Assembly: GCA_030695415.1 (NCBI GenBank)
Contig: JAUYQZ010000045.1
Span: 1 to 64,000, forward strand
DNA: 64,000 nucleotides
DNA from: Hylemonella sp.
GTDB taxonomy: Bacteria; Pseudomonadota; Gammaproteobacteria; Burkholderiales; Burkholderiaceae_C
Direction: 5' to 3'
Both the position numbers and the translations under genes were made by a program. The notes beneath the pieces are model-generated. The model did no database searches and had not been told where the DNA came from. It saw only the letters and a program-made list of their open reading frames with translations. Of the stretch, positions 28,777-38,081 are shown one piece after another; the first letter of the stretch is position 1, and each line of letters opens with the position of its first letter.

Positions 28777-30711
28777 TTACTGAGCCTGCTCGACTGACTT
28801 GTGAGCGATGTCTGCCGCGATGATTTGCACGAAGGCTTCGAGGGACATCACACCGAGGTCTTTGTTACCCCGGGCACGCACTGCGACGGCGCCTGCTGCT
28901 TTCTCCTTGTCGCCTGCGACCAGGATATAAGGCAGCTTCTGCATCGAATGCTCGCGTATTTTATACGTAATTTTCTCGTTGCGCAGGTCGGTCTGGACCC
29001 TAAGTTCTTGATTTGGCAACGATTTCTTCAGTTTTTGGGCGATTTCCAGGCAGTAATCGGCCTGCGCGTCGGTGATATTGAGCACCGAAACCTGCACCGG
29101 GGCCAGCCAGGTGGGCAGCGCGCCGGCGTGTTCCTCGATCAAAATTCCGATGAAACGCTCCAGGCTGCCCAGGATGGCCCGGTGCAGCATGACGGGGCGG
29201 TGGCGGGCGCTGTCTTCGCCCACGTACTCGGCGTCCAGGCGCTCGGGCATGGAGAAATCGACCTGGATGGTGCCGCACTGCCAGTGGCGGCCGATGGCGT
29301 CTTTCAGGGTGTATTCGATCTTGGGGCCGTAGAAGGCACCTTCGCCCGGGGAGATCTCGAAGTCGCAGTTTGCAGCCTTCAGGCTCTCAATGAGGGCGGC
29401 CTCGGCCTTGTCCCACAGGGCGTCGGCGCCGATGCGCTGGGCCGGGCGGGTGGCGACCTTGTAGATGATGTCGGTGAAGCCGAAGTCCTTGTAGACCTTC
29501 TGCAGCAGGGCCGTGAAGTTGACGCACTCGGCCAGGATCTGGTCTTCGGTGCAGAAGATGTGGCCGTCGTCCTGGGTGAAGCCGCGCACGCGCATGATGC
29601 CGTGCAGGCCGCCGGTGGGCTCGTTGCGGTGGCACTGGCCGAACTCGCCGAAGCGCAGCGGCAGTTCGCGGTAGCTCTTGATGCCCTGCTTGAAGATCAG
29701 GATGTGGCCCGGGCAGTTCATGGGCTTCAAGGCGTAGTCGCGCTTTTCACTCTCGGTGGTGAACATGTTGTCGCGGTACTTGTCCCAGTGGCCGGTCTTC
29801 TCCCACAGGGCCTTGTCCAGGATCTGCGGGCCCTTGACCTCCTGGTAGCCGTTGTCGCGGTAGACGTGGCGCATGTACTGCTCCACCTGCTGCCAGACGG
29901 TCCAGCCCTTGGGGTGCCAGAACACGGTGCCGGGGGAATGCTCGTCGAGGTGGAACAGGTCGAGCTCGCGGCCGAGCTTGCGGTGGTCGCGCTTCTCGGC
30001 CTCTTCCAGCATGGTCAGGTACTGCTGCAGCTCTTCCTTGCTGGCCCAGGCGGTGCCGTAGACGCGTTGCAGCATCTCGTTGCGGTGGTCGCCGCGCCAG
30101 TAGGCGCCGGCCACCTTCATGAGCTTGAAGTGCTTGAGCTTGCCGGTGCTGGGCACGTGCGGGCCGCGGCACAGGTCTTCGAACTTGCCTTCGCGGTAGA
30201 GGCTGACGTCTTCATTGGCCGGGATGCTGGCGATGATCTCGGCCTTGTAGTGCTCGCCCAGGCCCTTGAAGTACTGCACCGCCTCGTCGCGCGGCAGCAC
30301 GCGGCGCACCACGGGCTCGTCCTTGGAAGCCAATTCGGCCATCTTCTTCTCGATGGCGACCAAGTCTTCGGGGGTGAAGGGGCGCTTGTAGGAGAAGTCG
30401 TAGAAGAAACCGTGCTCGATGACCGGGCCAATGGTGACCTGCGCGTCGGGGAACAGCTCCTTGACGGCATAGGCCAGCAGGTGGGCGGTGGAGTGGCGAA
30501 TGACTTCCAGGCCGTCGGCGTCCTTGGCGGTGATGATGGACAGGGCGCTGTCGGCAGTCATGGAGTAGCTGGTGTCGACGACCTTGCCGTCAACTTTGCC
30601 GGCCAACGCGGCCTTGGCCAGGCCGGCGCCGATGGAGGCGGCCACTTCGGCCACGGTGACCGGGCCGGGGAAATCGCGTTTGGAACCGTCGGGTAGCGTG
30701 ATCTGAACCAT
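28777..30711 (-). CDS. thrS: Threonine--tRNA ligase
   Basis: This class II aminoacyl-tRNA synthetase has 644 residues from [16 protein letters not shown]. It has an N-terminal TGS domain and a zinc-dependent editing domain with the [10 protein letters not shown] motif. The catalytic core carries [10 protein letters not shown], motif 2 ([35 protein letters not shown]) and motif 3 ([24 protein letters not shown]), followed by the anticodon-binding domain. It heads the thrS-infC-rpmI-rplT operon. The 5' leader contains a short Thr-containing ORF and an intrinsic terminator 21 bases before the start codon, which suggests attenuation. Confidence 0.98.
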   Translation of the reverse strand: MVQITLPDGSKRDFPGPVTVAEVAASIGAGLAKAALAGKVDGKVVDTSYSMTADSALSIITAKDADGLEVIRHSTAHLLAYAVKELFPDAQVTIGPVIEHGFFYDFSYKRPFTPEDLVAIEKKMAELASKDEPVVRRVLPRDEAVQYFKGLGEHYKAEIIASIPANEDVSLYREGKFEDLCRGPHVPSTGKLKHFKLMKVAGAYWRGDHRNEMLQRVYGTAWASKEELQQYLTMLEEAEKRDHRKLGRELDLFHLDEHSPGTVFWHPKGWTVWQQVEQYMRHVYRDNGYQEVKGPQILDKALWEKTGHWDKYRDNMFTTESEKRDYALKPMNCPGHILIFKQGIKSYRELPLRFGEFGQCHRNEPTGGLHGIMRVRGFTQDDGHIFCTEDQILAECVNFTALLQKVYKDFGFTDIIYKVATRPAQRIGADALWDKAEAALIESLKAANCDFEISPGEGAFYGPKIEYTLKDAIGRHWQCGTIQVDFSMPERLDAEYVGEDSARHRPVMLHRAILGSLERFIGILIEEHAGALPTWLAPVQVSVLNITDAQADYCLEIAQKLKKSLPNQELRVQTDLRNEKITYKIREHSMQKLPYILVAGDKEKAAGAVAVRARGNKDLGVMSLEAFVQIIAADIAHKSVEQAQ

Positions 30712-30731
30712 ATCTCTCACTCGCAGAAAAT

Positions 30732-30759
30732 GAAAAAGGCGCGGTGGAAACCGCGCCTT
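30732..30759 (-). terminator. Terminator hairpin in the thrS leader
   Basis: This perfect 10-bp stem AAGGCGCGGT-TTCC-ACCGCGCCTT is followed by TTTTTC on the minus strand and lies only 21 bases before the thrS ATG. A full-strength terminator there implies regulated readthrough, i.e. an attenuator. Confidence 0.8.
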
Positions 30760-30798
30760 GTCTTGAATGTGAAGCACCTGCGCCCGGGGGCGCGCGGA

Positions 30799-30849
30799 CT
30801 AGCAACCCCTGAGGCGTTTCTCGCTGGCGTTGGTAGTTCGCGGTGTCAT
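30799..30849 (-). CDS. Candidate thrS leader peptide
   Basis: A 16-codon ORF (MTPRTTNASEKRLRGC) ends 39 bases before the leader terminator. Three of its first six residues are threonine (ACA, ACT, ACC), as expected of a peptide sensing charged tRNA-Thr. A TAGAAT -10-like box lies about 55 bases upstream. The ribosome binding site is weak, so the call rests on codon content and the position before the attenuator. Confidence 0.45.
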   Translation of the reverse strand: MTPRTTNASEKRLRGC

Positions 30850-30923
30850 AACCAGGGTGCCTTTCTCGCTCTTGTGAACGGACTCAGCGTCCAAGGCCGT
30901 CCATTCTAACCGAGGCTCACAAA

Positions 30924-30958
30924 CAACAACGCCAAGGGGCTGGCCCTTGGCGTTGTTG
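30924..30958 (-). terminator. Intrinsic hairpin after the reductase-like gene
   Basis: This perfect 15-bp stem CAACAACGCCAAGGG/CCCTTGGCGTTGTTG with a 5-base loop lies 24 bases past the stop codon of the reductase-like gene. It separates that gene from the thrS leader. Confidence 0.75.
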
Positions 30959-30982
30959 CGACAGTCGGAAGAGGCGTGCCGA

Positions 30983-32083
30983 TCAGGCGGCAACCGCCTC
31001 AGCCGCTTTTTTTGCTGCAGCCGCCTTGCGGTTGCGGTCCAGCCAGCCGTTGACGACCTTGACGGTCTCGTTGACGGACTCGTTGCACAGGCCCTTCTGC
31101 TCGGCCACCAGCTTGACCAGCAGGTCGATACGCTCGATGTCGGTGGAACCAGCGGCCAAGGCGCGGGCACCAGAGGACGGCTTGAGCAGGCCCTGGCCGG
31201 CGGCGGCGTACTTGTCGAAAGGCACCATGTCGTCACGCGACGCACCCAGCTGCACGCACAGGTCAACCACCCACTCGTACACCTGGCGCGACTGCTCCAG
31301 GTCGCCATGCACGGCGTCCTTGATGGCGCGCATGCCGTCGGCCTGCACGCAGCGGTAGTTGCCGGTGAGCAGCATGGCCCACTTGGCCAGCGGCACGAAG
31401 ATGGAGTCGTGCACCTTGAGCTTGACGGGAATGTCCAGCGCTTCGCCGTCCACGGTCAGGCGGGCGGCGGTGATGTCGGCCTCCATCTGCTCGAGCATGG
31501 CGGTGTGCACGGGGTTCGCGAAGCCGGCAGCCTTGAAGTTGGTGGGCAGACCGACCTGCAGGACGTTCGGCTGCTCTTCCGGCGGACGGAAAGCTTGCGG
31601 ATCGGGGCTGCACAGGGTCATGAGGCCGGGCTCGAAGTGGTCCCAGACGGTGGCGTCGTGGTAGCAGGCACGCAGGGCGCTGGCATCCAGGCCGGGGATG
31701 CGGGCCAGATAGGGCAGCGGGGGCATGTTCATGATGGACATGCAGGGCACCTTGGCCAGGGCGATGGCCTTCATCAGCTCGCGCATGCCAGGGGCGCTGT
31801 ACTGCGGCTCCTGCATGGCCAGGCAGACCAGGTCGTACTGCTCGGGCTTGACCTGCGAGGGGGACAGCGCGTCGAGCTTGCCGGGCAGCTGGCGCGAGTC
31901 GATCTCGACCATGCCTTCGCGGCCCTTGACCGGCATGCGCACGCGGGTGCCTTCACGGTTGATCAGGTCGGCGGTCTCGCGACGGCACACCAGGCTGACC
32001 GAGTGGCCCGCCATGAGCAGCTTGCTGGCGAGTAAGGAGCCATAAGAGGCGCCCAGGATCAGGATGTTGAATTTCTTGCTCAT
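30983..32083 (-). CDS. Ketopantoate-reductase-like (ApbA/PanE N-terminal) oxidoreductase
   Basis: The 366-residue protein starts MSKKFNILILGASYGSLLASKLLMAGHSV, a Rossmann NAD(P)-binding fold with a GxSxGS-type glycine loop. The N-terminal domain resembles 2-dehydropantoate 2-reductase. The C-terminal domain is all-helical (GNYRCVQADGMRAIKDAVHGDLEQSRQVYEWVVDLC) and ends in an Ala/Lys-rich tail. It is longer than PanE (about 300 residues) and lacks a clear PanE catalytic block, so another 2-keto acid or opine-like substrate is possible. It stands alone between aceA and thrS, with its own terminator and an A/T-rich upstream region (32100-32290). Confidence 0.7.
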   Translation of the reverse strand: MSKKFNILILGASYGSLLASKLLMAGHSVSLVCRRETADLINREGTRVRMPVKGREGMVEIDSRQLPGKLDALSPSQVKPEQYDLVCLAMQEPQYSAPGMRELMKAIALAKVPCMSIMNMPPLPYLARIPGLDASALRACYHDATVWDHFEPGLMTLCSPDPQAFRPPEEQPNVLQVGLPTNFKAAGFANPVHTAMLEQMEADITAARLTVDGEALDIPVKLKVHDSIFVPLAKWAMLLTGNYRCVQADGMRAIKDAVHGDLEQSRQVYEWVVDLCVQLGASRDDMVPFDKYAAAGQGLLKPSSGARALAAGSTDIERIDLLVKLVAEQKGLCNESVNETVKVVNGWLDRNRKAAAAKKAAEAVAA

Positions 32084-32299
32084 GATGATCAATGCCCTTG
32101 CGGGACCGTAGTTTTAGAAATCATTTCCGGGCTGGATGCTCAACTGGAAGATGGAACATCGGGCTCGGTATGGCGCAAATATATAAACAGCCACCAATAA
32201 GGTAAATTAAATTCTTGCGACGTCATCCACAACTAATGTTTATTAATTTGCCTGAATGATGTCATTTCCGAAAGTAATCAAACTAAAGCCGGAAAGTGC

Positions 32300-32343
32300 A
32301 CGGGGCTGACGAACCTGCGGCATCGCAGGTGCGTCAGCCCCGT
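32300..32343 (-). terminator. Long hairpin downstream of aceA
   Basis: A 12-bp outer stem (ACGGGGCTGACG/CGTCAGCCCCGT) encloses a second stem (ACCTGCG/CGCAGGT). It begins 23 bases after the aceA stop. There is no long T run, so it may act as an RNA-stabilising 3' structure as well as a terminator. The rest of the 32084-32365 gap is A/T-rich promoter DNA for the reductase-like gene, without a gene. Confidence 0.6.
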
Positions 32344-32365
32344 TGGCTGGCTGAGTACTTGGCGC

Positions 32366-33685
<1,320 letters not shown>

Positions 33686-33762
33686 GGTGTGACTCCTTGG
33701 GCGGGTGAATGAAACCGTTCGATCAACAGCCCTGGGGCTGCCTGCATCGATGGCTCTACTGT

Positions 33763-33780
33763 AAGTCTTCTATAAGACTT
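33763..33780. promoter_or_regulatory. aceA operator O1 within a candidate promoter
   Basis: The palindrome AAGTCTT-CTAT-AAGACTT fills the spacer of a candidate minus-strand promoter, TTCCAA-17-TACAGT. It is related to the second site (consensus GTCTTNTANAAGAC). Confidence 0.6.
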
Positions 33781-33793
33781 TTGGAAGATCTTG

Positions 33794-33809
33794 TGTCTTA
33801 TACAAGACA
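33794..33809. promoter_or_regulatory. aceA operator O2
   Basis: The palindrome TGTCTT-ATAC-AAGACA is centred exactly 30 bp upstream of the centre of O1, i.e. about three helical turns. This suggests cooperative binding on one DNA face. The rest of the gap to 34017 is A/T-rich and without a gene. Confidence 0.6.
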
Positions 33810-34017
33810 TTTTTTATTGCTATAAAAATCAATGGCTTACGAGTTACGCATTGCAATGTGAAATTCAATATCTCGTATTGAGAAATTTTGCTGCGATGCG
33901 TCAACACAGGATTTCAAATAATGAAACGAAGGTGGCGGATTTTGAAATGCCGAGCGATGCCGCTCATGGCCCGGCCACTCCAGCCCGAGGACCGAGCCCT
34001 CGCCGGCAAGGCACGCG

Positions 34018-34407
34018 TCAGTGACGCCGCAACCAGTCGCCCGAGGCAATGCGCGGCCGGCCCTGCACGCGCTGCGCATTGATTTCGTAGACCAGACAGC
34101 CCAGCCGCCGCCCGTCGAGCTCCACATCGAGGTACCTGCGCGCGTACTCGCCGCTGGGCACGGGCGCCACCTCCTCGATGGCATCGAGCTGCCGCTCCAG
34201 TTCAGCAGCGATGGCGTAGACCTCGCCATACACCCAGTCCGCGCCGCCGAGGATCATGCCCGGATAGGGCCCGAGGTCGTAAAGCACGCCGCGGATGCGG
34301 GCTGGCCCCAGGCAAAGCGGGGCCGGCTGCAGGCGGTTGATGTCGTTGGCCTCGCCGCGGCGCAGCGTGCCATAGACGAAAACGTGGCGTTCGGGCTGGG
34401 CAGTCAT
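34018..34407 (-). CDS. Gamma-glutamylcyclotransferase-like (AIG2/GGCT) protein
   Basis: This 129-residue member of the GGCT/AIG2-like fold begins HVFVYGTLRRGEANDINRL, the classical YGTL substrate-binding loop. It continues with the family pattern GVLYDLGPYPGMIL and VYGEVYAI, and the catalytic glutamate region LDAIEEVAP...EYARR. The probable activity is cyclotransfer on gamma-glutamyl compounds, but many bacterial members have unknown substrates. It is a single gene. Confidence 0.85.
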   Translation of the reverse strand: MTAQPERHVFVYGTLRRGEANDINRLQPAPLCLGPARIRGVLYDLGPYPGMILGGADWVYGEVYAIAAELERQLDAIEEVAPVPSGEYARRYLDVELDGRRLGCLVYEINAQRVQGRPRIASGDWLRRH

Positions 34408-34440
34408 GGGGGACGTCCTGTTCAGGCTTCTGAGGGCGTT

Positions 34441-34870
34441 GTAGCAACTTGCTGGCCCGCTTCAGCGTACAGGATAAGGGGACGAAGAACGCAGGCCAGG
34501 AGCCGGGCGCCCGGAAGCCGGTGACAAAACGCACAGTCCGCCGTTGCGTTGCAGCCCGCTGCGTCGGACTGCGACTGCGGGCAGAAAAGCGGACTCTCCA
34601 GAGGAGAAATCAGTGTTTCCGGTGGGCGCGAGAATGGGGATTTATATCGCGTGACCGGGTGTGTTCTGCACCTCCGAGCGAAGGTTTCAGAGGGAAAAAG
34701 GAGATTCTCAGAGTGGGGCAGCCCGAAAATCGCGATGAAAAAAACAACATCTCAGAGGGAGAAAACGCACTTTTCGCTTGGAGATGCGTTTTTTCTCCTA
34801 TAGCATCCGCAATACCAGAGAGGAAGCAGTTCCCTCTGGTGATTAATCAACTTCTAGAAGAGGAATTCAA
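34441..34870. other. Gene-free interval upstream of the H1/SWIB gene
   Basis: This 430-bp interval shows no convincing ORF. It has purine-rich repeats of TCAGAG(T/G)G-like words and a hairpin-like stretch at about 34763-34797 (AAAACGCA...TGCGTTTTTTC) followed by T residues. That could terminate or attenuate transcription before the gene at 34873. Confidence 0.5.
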
Positions 34871-34872
34871 TC

Positions 34873-35352
34873 ATGGCAACTGCAAAGAAGAAGGCTCCGG
34901 CCAAGAAAGCTCCGGCCAAGAAGGTCGCTGCGAAAAAGGCTCCCGCTAAAAAGGCGGTAGCGAAGAAGGCTCCGGCGAAGAAGGCCGCTGCGAAGAAAGC
35001 TCCGGCCAAGAAGGTCGCTGCGAAGAAGGCTCCGGCGAAGAAAGTCGCTGCCAAGAAGGCTCCGGCCAAAAAGGCTGCTGCGAAAAAGGCTCCGGCCAAG
35101 AAGCGCACCCCCAATGCAGCTTTCATGAAGCCGCTGACCCCCAGCCCGGCCCTGGCCGCCGTGGTGGGTTCTGCTGGCCTGCCGCGTACGGAAGTCGTGA
35201 GCAAGCTGTGGGCTTACATCAAGAAGAACAAGCTGCAGGACAACGTCAACAAGCGCAACATCAACGCTGATGACAAGCTGAAGGCGATCTTCGGCAAGGC
35301 TCAGGTCTCGATGTTCGAGATGGCTGCCCTGATCGGCAAGCACCTCAAGTAA
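34873..35352 (+). CDS. Histone H1-like Lys/Ala repeat protein fused to a SWIB/MDM2 domain
   Basis: Residues 1-78 of this 159-residue protein are KKAPAK-type repeats like the C-terminal tail of histone H1 and like bacterial AlgP/HC1 proteins. Residues 85-159 ([15 protein letters not shown]...[21 protein letters not shown]...DDKLKAIFG) form a SWIB domain, a fold of eukaryotic chromatin remodelers also found in chlamydiae and Burkholderiales. The likely role is nucleoid binding or compaction. GAGGA precedes the ATG and a strong terminator follows. The repeat DNA could change length by slippage. Confidence 0.92.
   Translation: MATAKKKAPAKKAPAKKVAAKKAPAKKAVAKKAPAKKAAAKKAPAKKVAAKKAPAKKVAAKKAPAKKAAAKKAPAKKRTPNAAFMKPLTPSPALAAVVGSAGLPRTEVVSKLWAYIKKNKLQDNVNKRNINADDKLKAIFGKAQVSMFEMAALIGKHLK
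34885..35112 (+). repeat. Intragenic GCTCCGGCCAAGAAG tandem repeats
   Basis: Units of about 30 bases (gctccggccaagaaggtcgctgcgaag-like, split in this description into two 15-base halves) repeat seven to eight times and encode the [10 protein letters not shown] array. Several copies are identical over 15 or more bases, so recombination-driven length variation is plausible. Confidence 0.85.
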
Positions 35353-35373
35353 TCGGCTCACGCCGCTTACGAA

Positions 35374-35400
35374 AAAGCCGGCTGCAAAGCCGGCTTTTTT
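35374..35400 (+). terminator. Intrinsic terminator of the H1/SWIB gene
   Basis: The stem AAAGCCGGC/GCCGGCTTT is followed by a run of seven T residues on the plus strand, 22 bases after the stop codon. The A run on the other side makes it usable for the convergent ThDP gene as well. Confidence 0.9.
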
Positions 35401-35434
35401 TATGCCCGGTCGCGGCGCTCGCCCCGCCCTCCCC

Positions 35435-37162
35435 TCAGCCCTTCGCCTGGCGCGCCAGTGCGGCCTGCGTGATGGCGCCCAGGGTGCCGCGGGTGGTGAT
35501 GACCTCGGGGTCGAGCAGGATCTCGATCAGGGTGCCTTCGGGCCGGGCCACCGCTGCTTTCAGCTCCGCCTCAAACTCCGCCGTGCGTGTGACGCGCGCG
35601 CCCGCGTAGCCGTAGGCGCGCGCCAGGGCCACGAAGTCCGGGTTCTGTAGCTGCGAGCCGCTGACGTGCTGCGGATACTCGCGCTCCTGGTGCATGCGGA
35701 TGGTGCCGTACATGCCGTTGTTGAGCAGCAGGATGAGCGTCTTGGCGCCGTGCTGCACCGCGGTAGCCAGCTCCTGCCCGTTCATGAGGAAGTCGCCGTC
35801 ACCGGCGATGGTGAAGACCATGCGGCCCTCGGCAGCTTGACTGCCGACGCCCTTGCTGGCGATGGCCGCGGCGATGCCGGCCGGCACGCCGTAGCCCATG
35901 GCCCCGCTGGTCGGCGCCAGCTGGGTCTTGGCCCCATGGGCCAGGCCGCGATAACGCCAGAAACGATGCACCCAGCTGGCAAAGTTGCCGGCGCCGTTGG
36001 TCACCACCGTGTCAGCCGGCAGGTGCTTTTGCACCAGGGCCACGATGGCCGGCATGTCGATCTCACCCGGCAGGGCCTGCGGCACCAGGTTGGCCAGGTA
36101 GTCGGCGTTGGCGGCCTGCGTCCACGCTTCCCAGGGCAGGCTGGGCGGGGCCGTGAGCACCTCCAGCGAGCGCGCGGCGGCGTTCATGGTGGCGTGGATG
36201 GCCAGGTCCGCCTGGTAGACGCGGTTGAGCTCCTCGGCGCTGGCGTGGATATGCACCAGCTTTTGTTTCGGTTTGGGCGCCTCCAGCAGGGTGTAGCCCC
36301 CGGTGGTCATCTCGCCCAGGCGCGGGCCGATGGCGAGGATGAGGTCGCTCTCGCGGATGCGCTGAGCCAGCCTGGGGTTGGGCGCGATGCCCATGTCGCC
36401 CGCGTACTGCGGGTGATGGTTGTCGAAGGTGTCCTGGAAGCGGAAGGCATTGCTCACCGGCAGCTTCCAGTTCTCGGCAAAGCGCTGCAGGGCCTGGGCG
36501 GCCTGTGGTGTCCAGCCGCCGCCGCCCGCCACGACCAGGGGGCGCTGGGCCTGCAGCAGCATCTCGCGCAGGGTGCGCAGGGAACCGGGATCGCTCCAGG
36601 CCTGCACGGCCTCCACCCGCGTCAGGGGCGCGGCGTCCACGTCCTGCACCAGCATGTCCTCGGGCAGCACCAGCACCACGGGGCCCGGGCGGCCGTTCAT
36701 GGCGGTGGCAAAGGCGCGCGCAACGTACTCGGGAATACGGCGCGCATCGTCGATGCGCTCCACGCGTTTGGCAAAACCCTTGGTGCTGGGGCCGAAGAAG
36801 GATTCGTAGTTGACTTCCTGGAAGGCTTCGCGATCCCGCATATCGCTGGCCACGTCGCCCACGAAGAGCACCATGGGGGTGGAGTCTTGGAAGGCGGTGT
36901 GCACGCCGATGGAGGCGTTGGTGGCGCCGGGCCCGCGAGTGACGAAGCACACGCCCGGGCGGCCGGTGAGCTTGCCGTGGGCTTCGGCCATGAAGGCGGC
37001 CCCGCCCTCCTGCCGGTTGATGACGAACTGGATCTGCTCGCGGTAGGCATGGAAGCCGTCAAGCACGGCCAGGTAGCTTTCGCCGGGCACGCCGAAGGCG
37101 TGGGTCACGCCCTGGGCGATAAGGCATTCGACGATCAGGTGTCCGGCGACTTGCTTGGCCAT
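35435..37162 (-). CDS. Thiamine diphosphate-dependent enzyme, acetolactate synthase-like
   Basis: The 575 residues have the three-domain POX/ALS architecture. An N-terminal pyrimidine domain has the catalytic glutamate in INRQEGGAAFMAEAHGK and FVTRGPGATNASIG. A middle domain follows, then the C-terminal ThDP-binding motif GDGDFLMNGQELATAVQHG...LLLNN. It differs from biosynthetic IlvB and no small subunit is adjacent. It is therefore a stand-alone decarboxylase or synthase (acetolactate, sulfoacetaldehyde, glyoxylate carboligase or benzoylformate types are options). It is divergent from the TetR gene at 37281, so the regulator may control it. Confidence 0.8.
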   Translation of the reverse strand: MAKQVAGHLIVECLIAQGVTHAFGVPGESYLAVLDGFHAYREQIQFVINRQEGGAAFMAEAHGKLTGRPGVCFVTRGPGATNASIGVHTAFQDSTPMVLFVGDVASDMRDREAFQEVNYESFFGPSTKGFAKRVERIDDARRIPEYVARAFATAMNGRPGPVVLVLPEDMLVQDVDAAPLTRVEAVQAWSDPGSLRTLREMLLQAQRPLVVAGGGGWTPQAAQALQRFAENWKLPVSNAFRFQDTFDNHHPQYAGDMGIAPNPRLAQRIRESDLILAIGPRLGEMTTGGYTLLEAPKPKQKLVHIHASAEELNRVYQADLAIHATMNAAARSLEVLTAPPSLPWEAWTQAANADYLANLVPQALPGEIDMPAIVALVQKHLPADTVVTNGAGNFASWVHRFWRYRGLAHGAKTQLAPTSGAMGYGVPAGIAAAIASKGVGSQAAEGRMVFTIAGDGDFLMNGQELATAVQHGAKTLILLLNNGMYGTIRMHQEREYPQHVSGSQLQNPDFVALARAYGYAGARVTRTAEFEAELKAAVARPEGTLIEILLDPEVITTRGTLGAITQAALARQAKG

Positions 37163-37250
37163 GTCTGTGTCCCATGCGGGAGAGGTTGTTTGCGGCCGAT
37201 TATCCTTGGCGCCCAGAACCTGTGGCGCGCGAGGGCGCAGCCGGATATTG

Positions 37251-37274
37251 ATTTAATTCACCAATCAGTTAAAT
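37251..37274. promoter_or_regulatory. TetR operator candidate upstream of tetR
   Basis: The inverted repeat ATTTAATTCA-CCAA-TCAGTTAAAT matches in 8 of 10 positions per arm and lies 6 bases before the tetR ATG. It shares the box ATTTAATTCAC with the second site at 37978, which supports autoregulation. Confidence 0.6.
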
Positions 37275-37280
37275 TCAGTC

Positions 37281-37931
37281 ATGCCCAAAGCCAAAGCCGC
37301 CCCGGAAGAAACACGCACGCGTGACGCCGACCGCTCACAGCAGATCATCCTGCTGGCTGCGCGTGACGAGTTTGCGCAATACGGTCTGGCCGGTGCGCGT
37401 GTGGACCGCGTGGCCGAACGCGCGGGCCTGAACAAACGGCTGATCTACTACTACTTCAGCAGCAAGGACGAGCTATTCCTGGCCGTACTCGAAGCCGCCT
37501 ACGCCGATATTCGCGCGGCCGAGCAGCAGCTGCACCTGACCGATATGCCGCCGACCCAGGCCATCCGTCGCCTGACCGAGTTCACCTGGAACTACTACCT
37601 CGAACACCCGGAGTTCCTCACACTGCTCAACAGCGAGAACCTGGAGCAGGGGCGACACCTGGAACACTCCACGCGGGCACGCAAGACCAACCTGCCCCTG
37701 ATCGAAACCCTGGCCGAAATCCTGGAGCGCGGGCGCCGCGACGGCGTGTTCCGCGGCGGCATCGACGCCATGCAGCTCTACGTCTCGATCGCCGCCATGG
37801 CCTACTTCTACCTGAACAACAAGCACACGCTTTCGGCCATCTTCGGCCGCGACCTGATGGCGCCCAAGGCCCTCAACGAGCGTCTGTCGCACATGAGCGA
37901 CGTCATCCTAGGGTATGTACTGAGAGACTGA
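37281..37931 (+). CDS. TetR-family transcriptional repressor
   Basis: This 216-residue TetR regulator has the N-terminal helix-turn-helix RDEFAQYGLAGARVDRVAERAGLNKRLIYYYFSSKDELF (about residues 25-66). The helical ligand-binding domain resembles the NicS/RutR group. It is divergent from the ThDP gene and directly precedes the Bug/Gfo/DUF993/isomerase operon. Matching operators in front of both itself and that operon indicate local repression. The inducer is unknown and is presumably the operon substrate. Confidence 0.93.
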   Translation: MPKAKAAPEETRTRDADRSQQIILLAARDEFAQYGLAGARVDRVAERAGLNKRLIYYYFSSKDELFLAVLEAAYADIRAAEQQLHLTDMPPTQAIRRLTEFTWNYYLEHPEFLTLLNSENLEQGRHLEHSTRARKTNLPLIETLAEILERGRRDGVFRGGIDAMQLYVSIAAMAYFYLNNKHTLSAIFGRDLMAPKALNERLSHMSDVILGYVLRD

Positions 37932-37944
37932 GGACGGGCGGCGC

Positions 37945-37974
37945 TTGACGTCGGACCGGTCGGGTTTCTAGAAT
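37945..37974 (+). promoter_or_regulatory. Sigma70 promoter of the Bug/Gfo/DUF993 operon
   Basis: TTGACG (37945-37950) and TAGAAT (37969-37974) are 18 bases apart. The expected start site falls at the TetR-type operator just downstream. Confidence 0.7.
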
Positions 37975-37977
37975 CCC

Positions 37978-38003
37978 ATTATTCACCTTCTAGTGAATTA
38001 AAT
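37978..38003. promoter_or_regulatory. TetR operator candidate over the transcription start
   Basis: The sequence ATTATTCAC-CTTCTA-GTGAATTAAAT is an inverted repeat related to the site in front of tetR. It covers the predicted +1 of the operon, a classical repressor position. Confidence 0.65.
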
Positions 38004-38081
38004 CCGGCAAGCCGATGCGCGAGATCCGTCGCGATGAGCTGCCGTGGAGCACATCCGTTCATGCCCATACCAGGAGACATC

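Noticed and set aside
28801-30696. A 631-codon plus-strand ORF over thrS
   Set aside because: It is the antisense shadow of thrS, with low-complexity Ala/Val/Leu/Gly composition.
30732-30850. T-box riboswitch in the thrS leader
   Set aside because: GACACCGCG and GGTTTCCACC only superficially resemble T-box words. No specifier loop or conserved AGGGTGGNACCGCG was found, and T-boxes are not expected in this lineage.
34449-34949. ORF of 166 codons preceding and overlapping the H1/SWIB gene
   Set aside because: It is in another frame, has erratic composition, and runs into the repeat region of the real gene.
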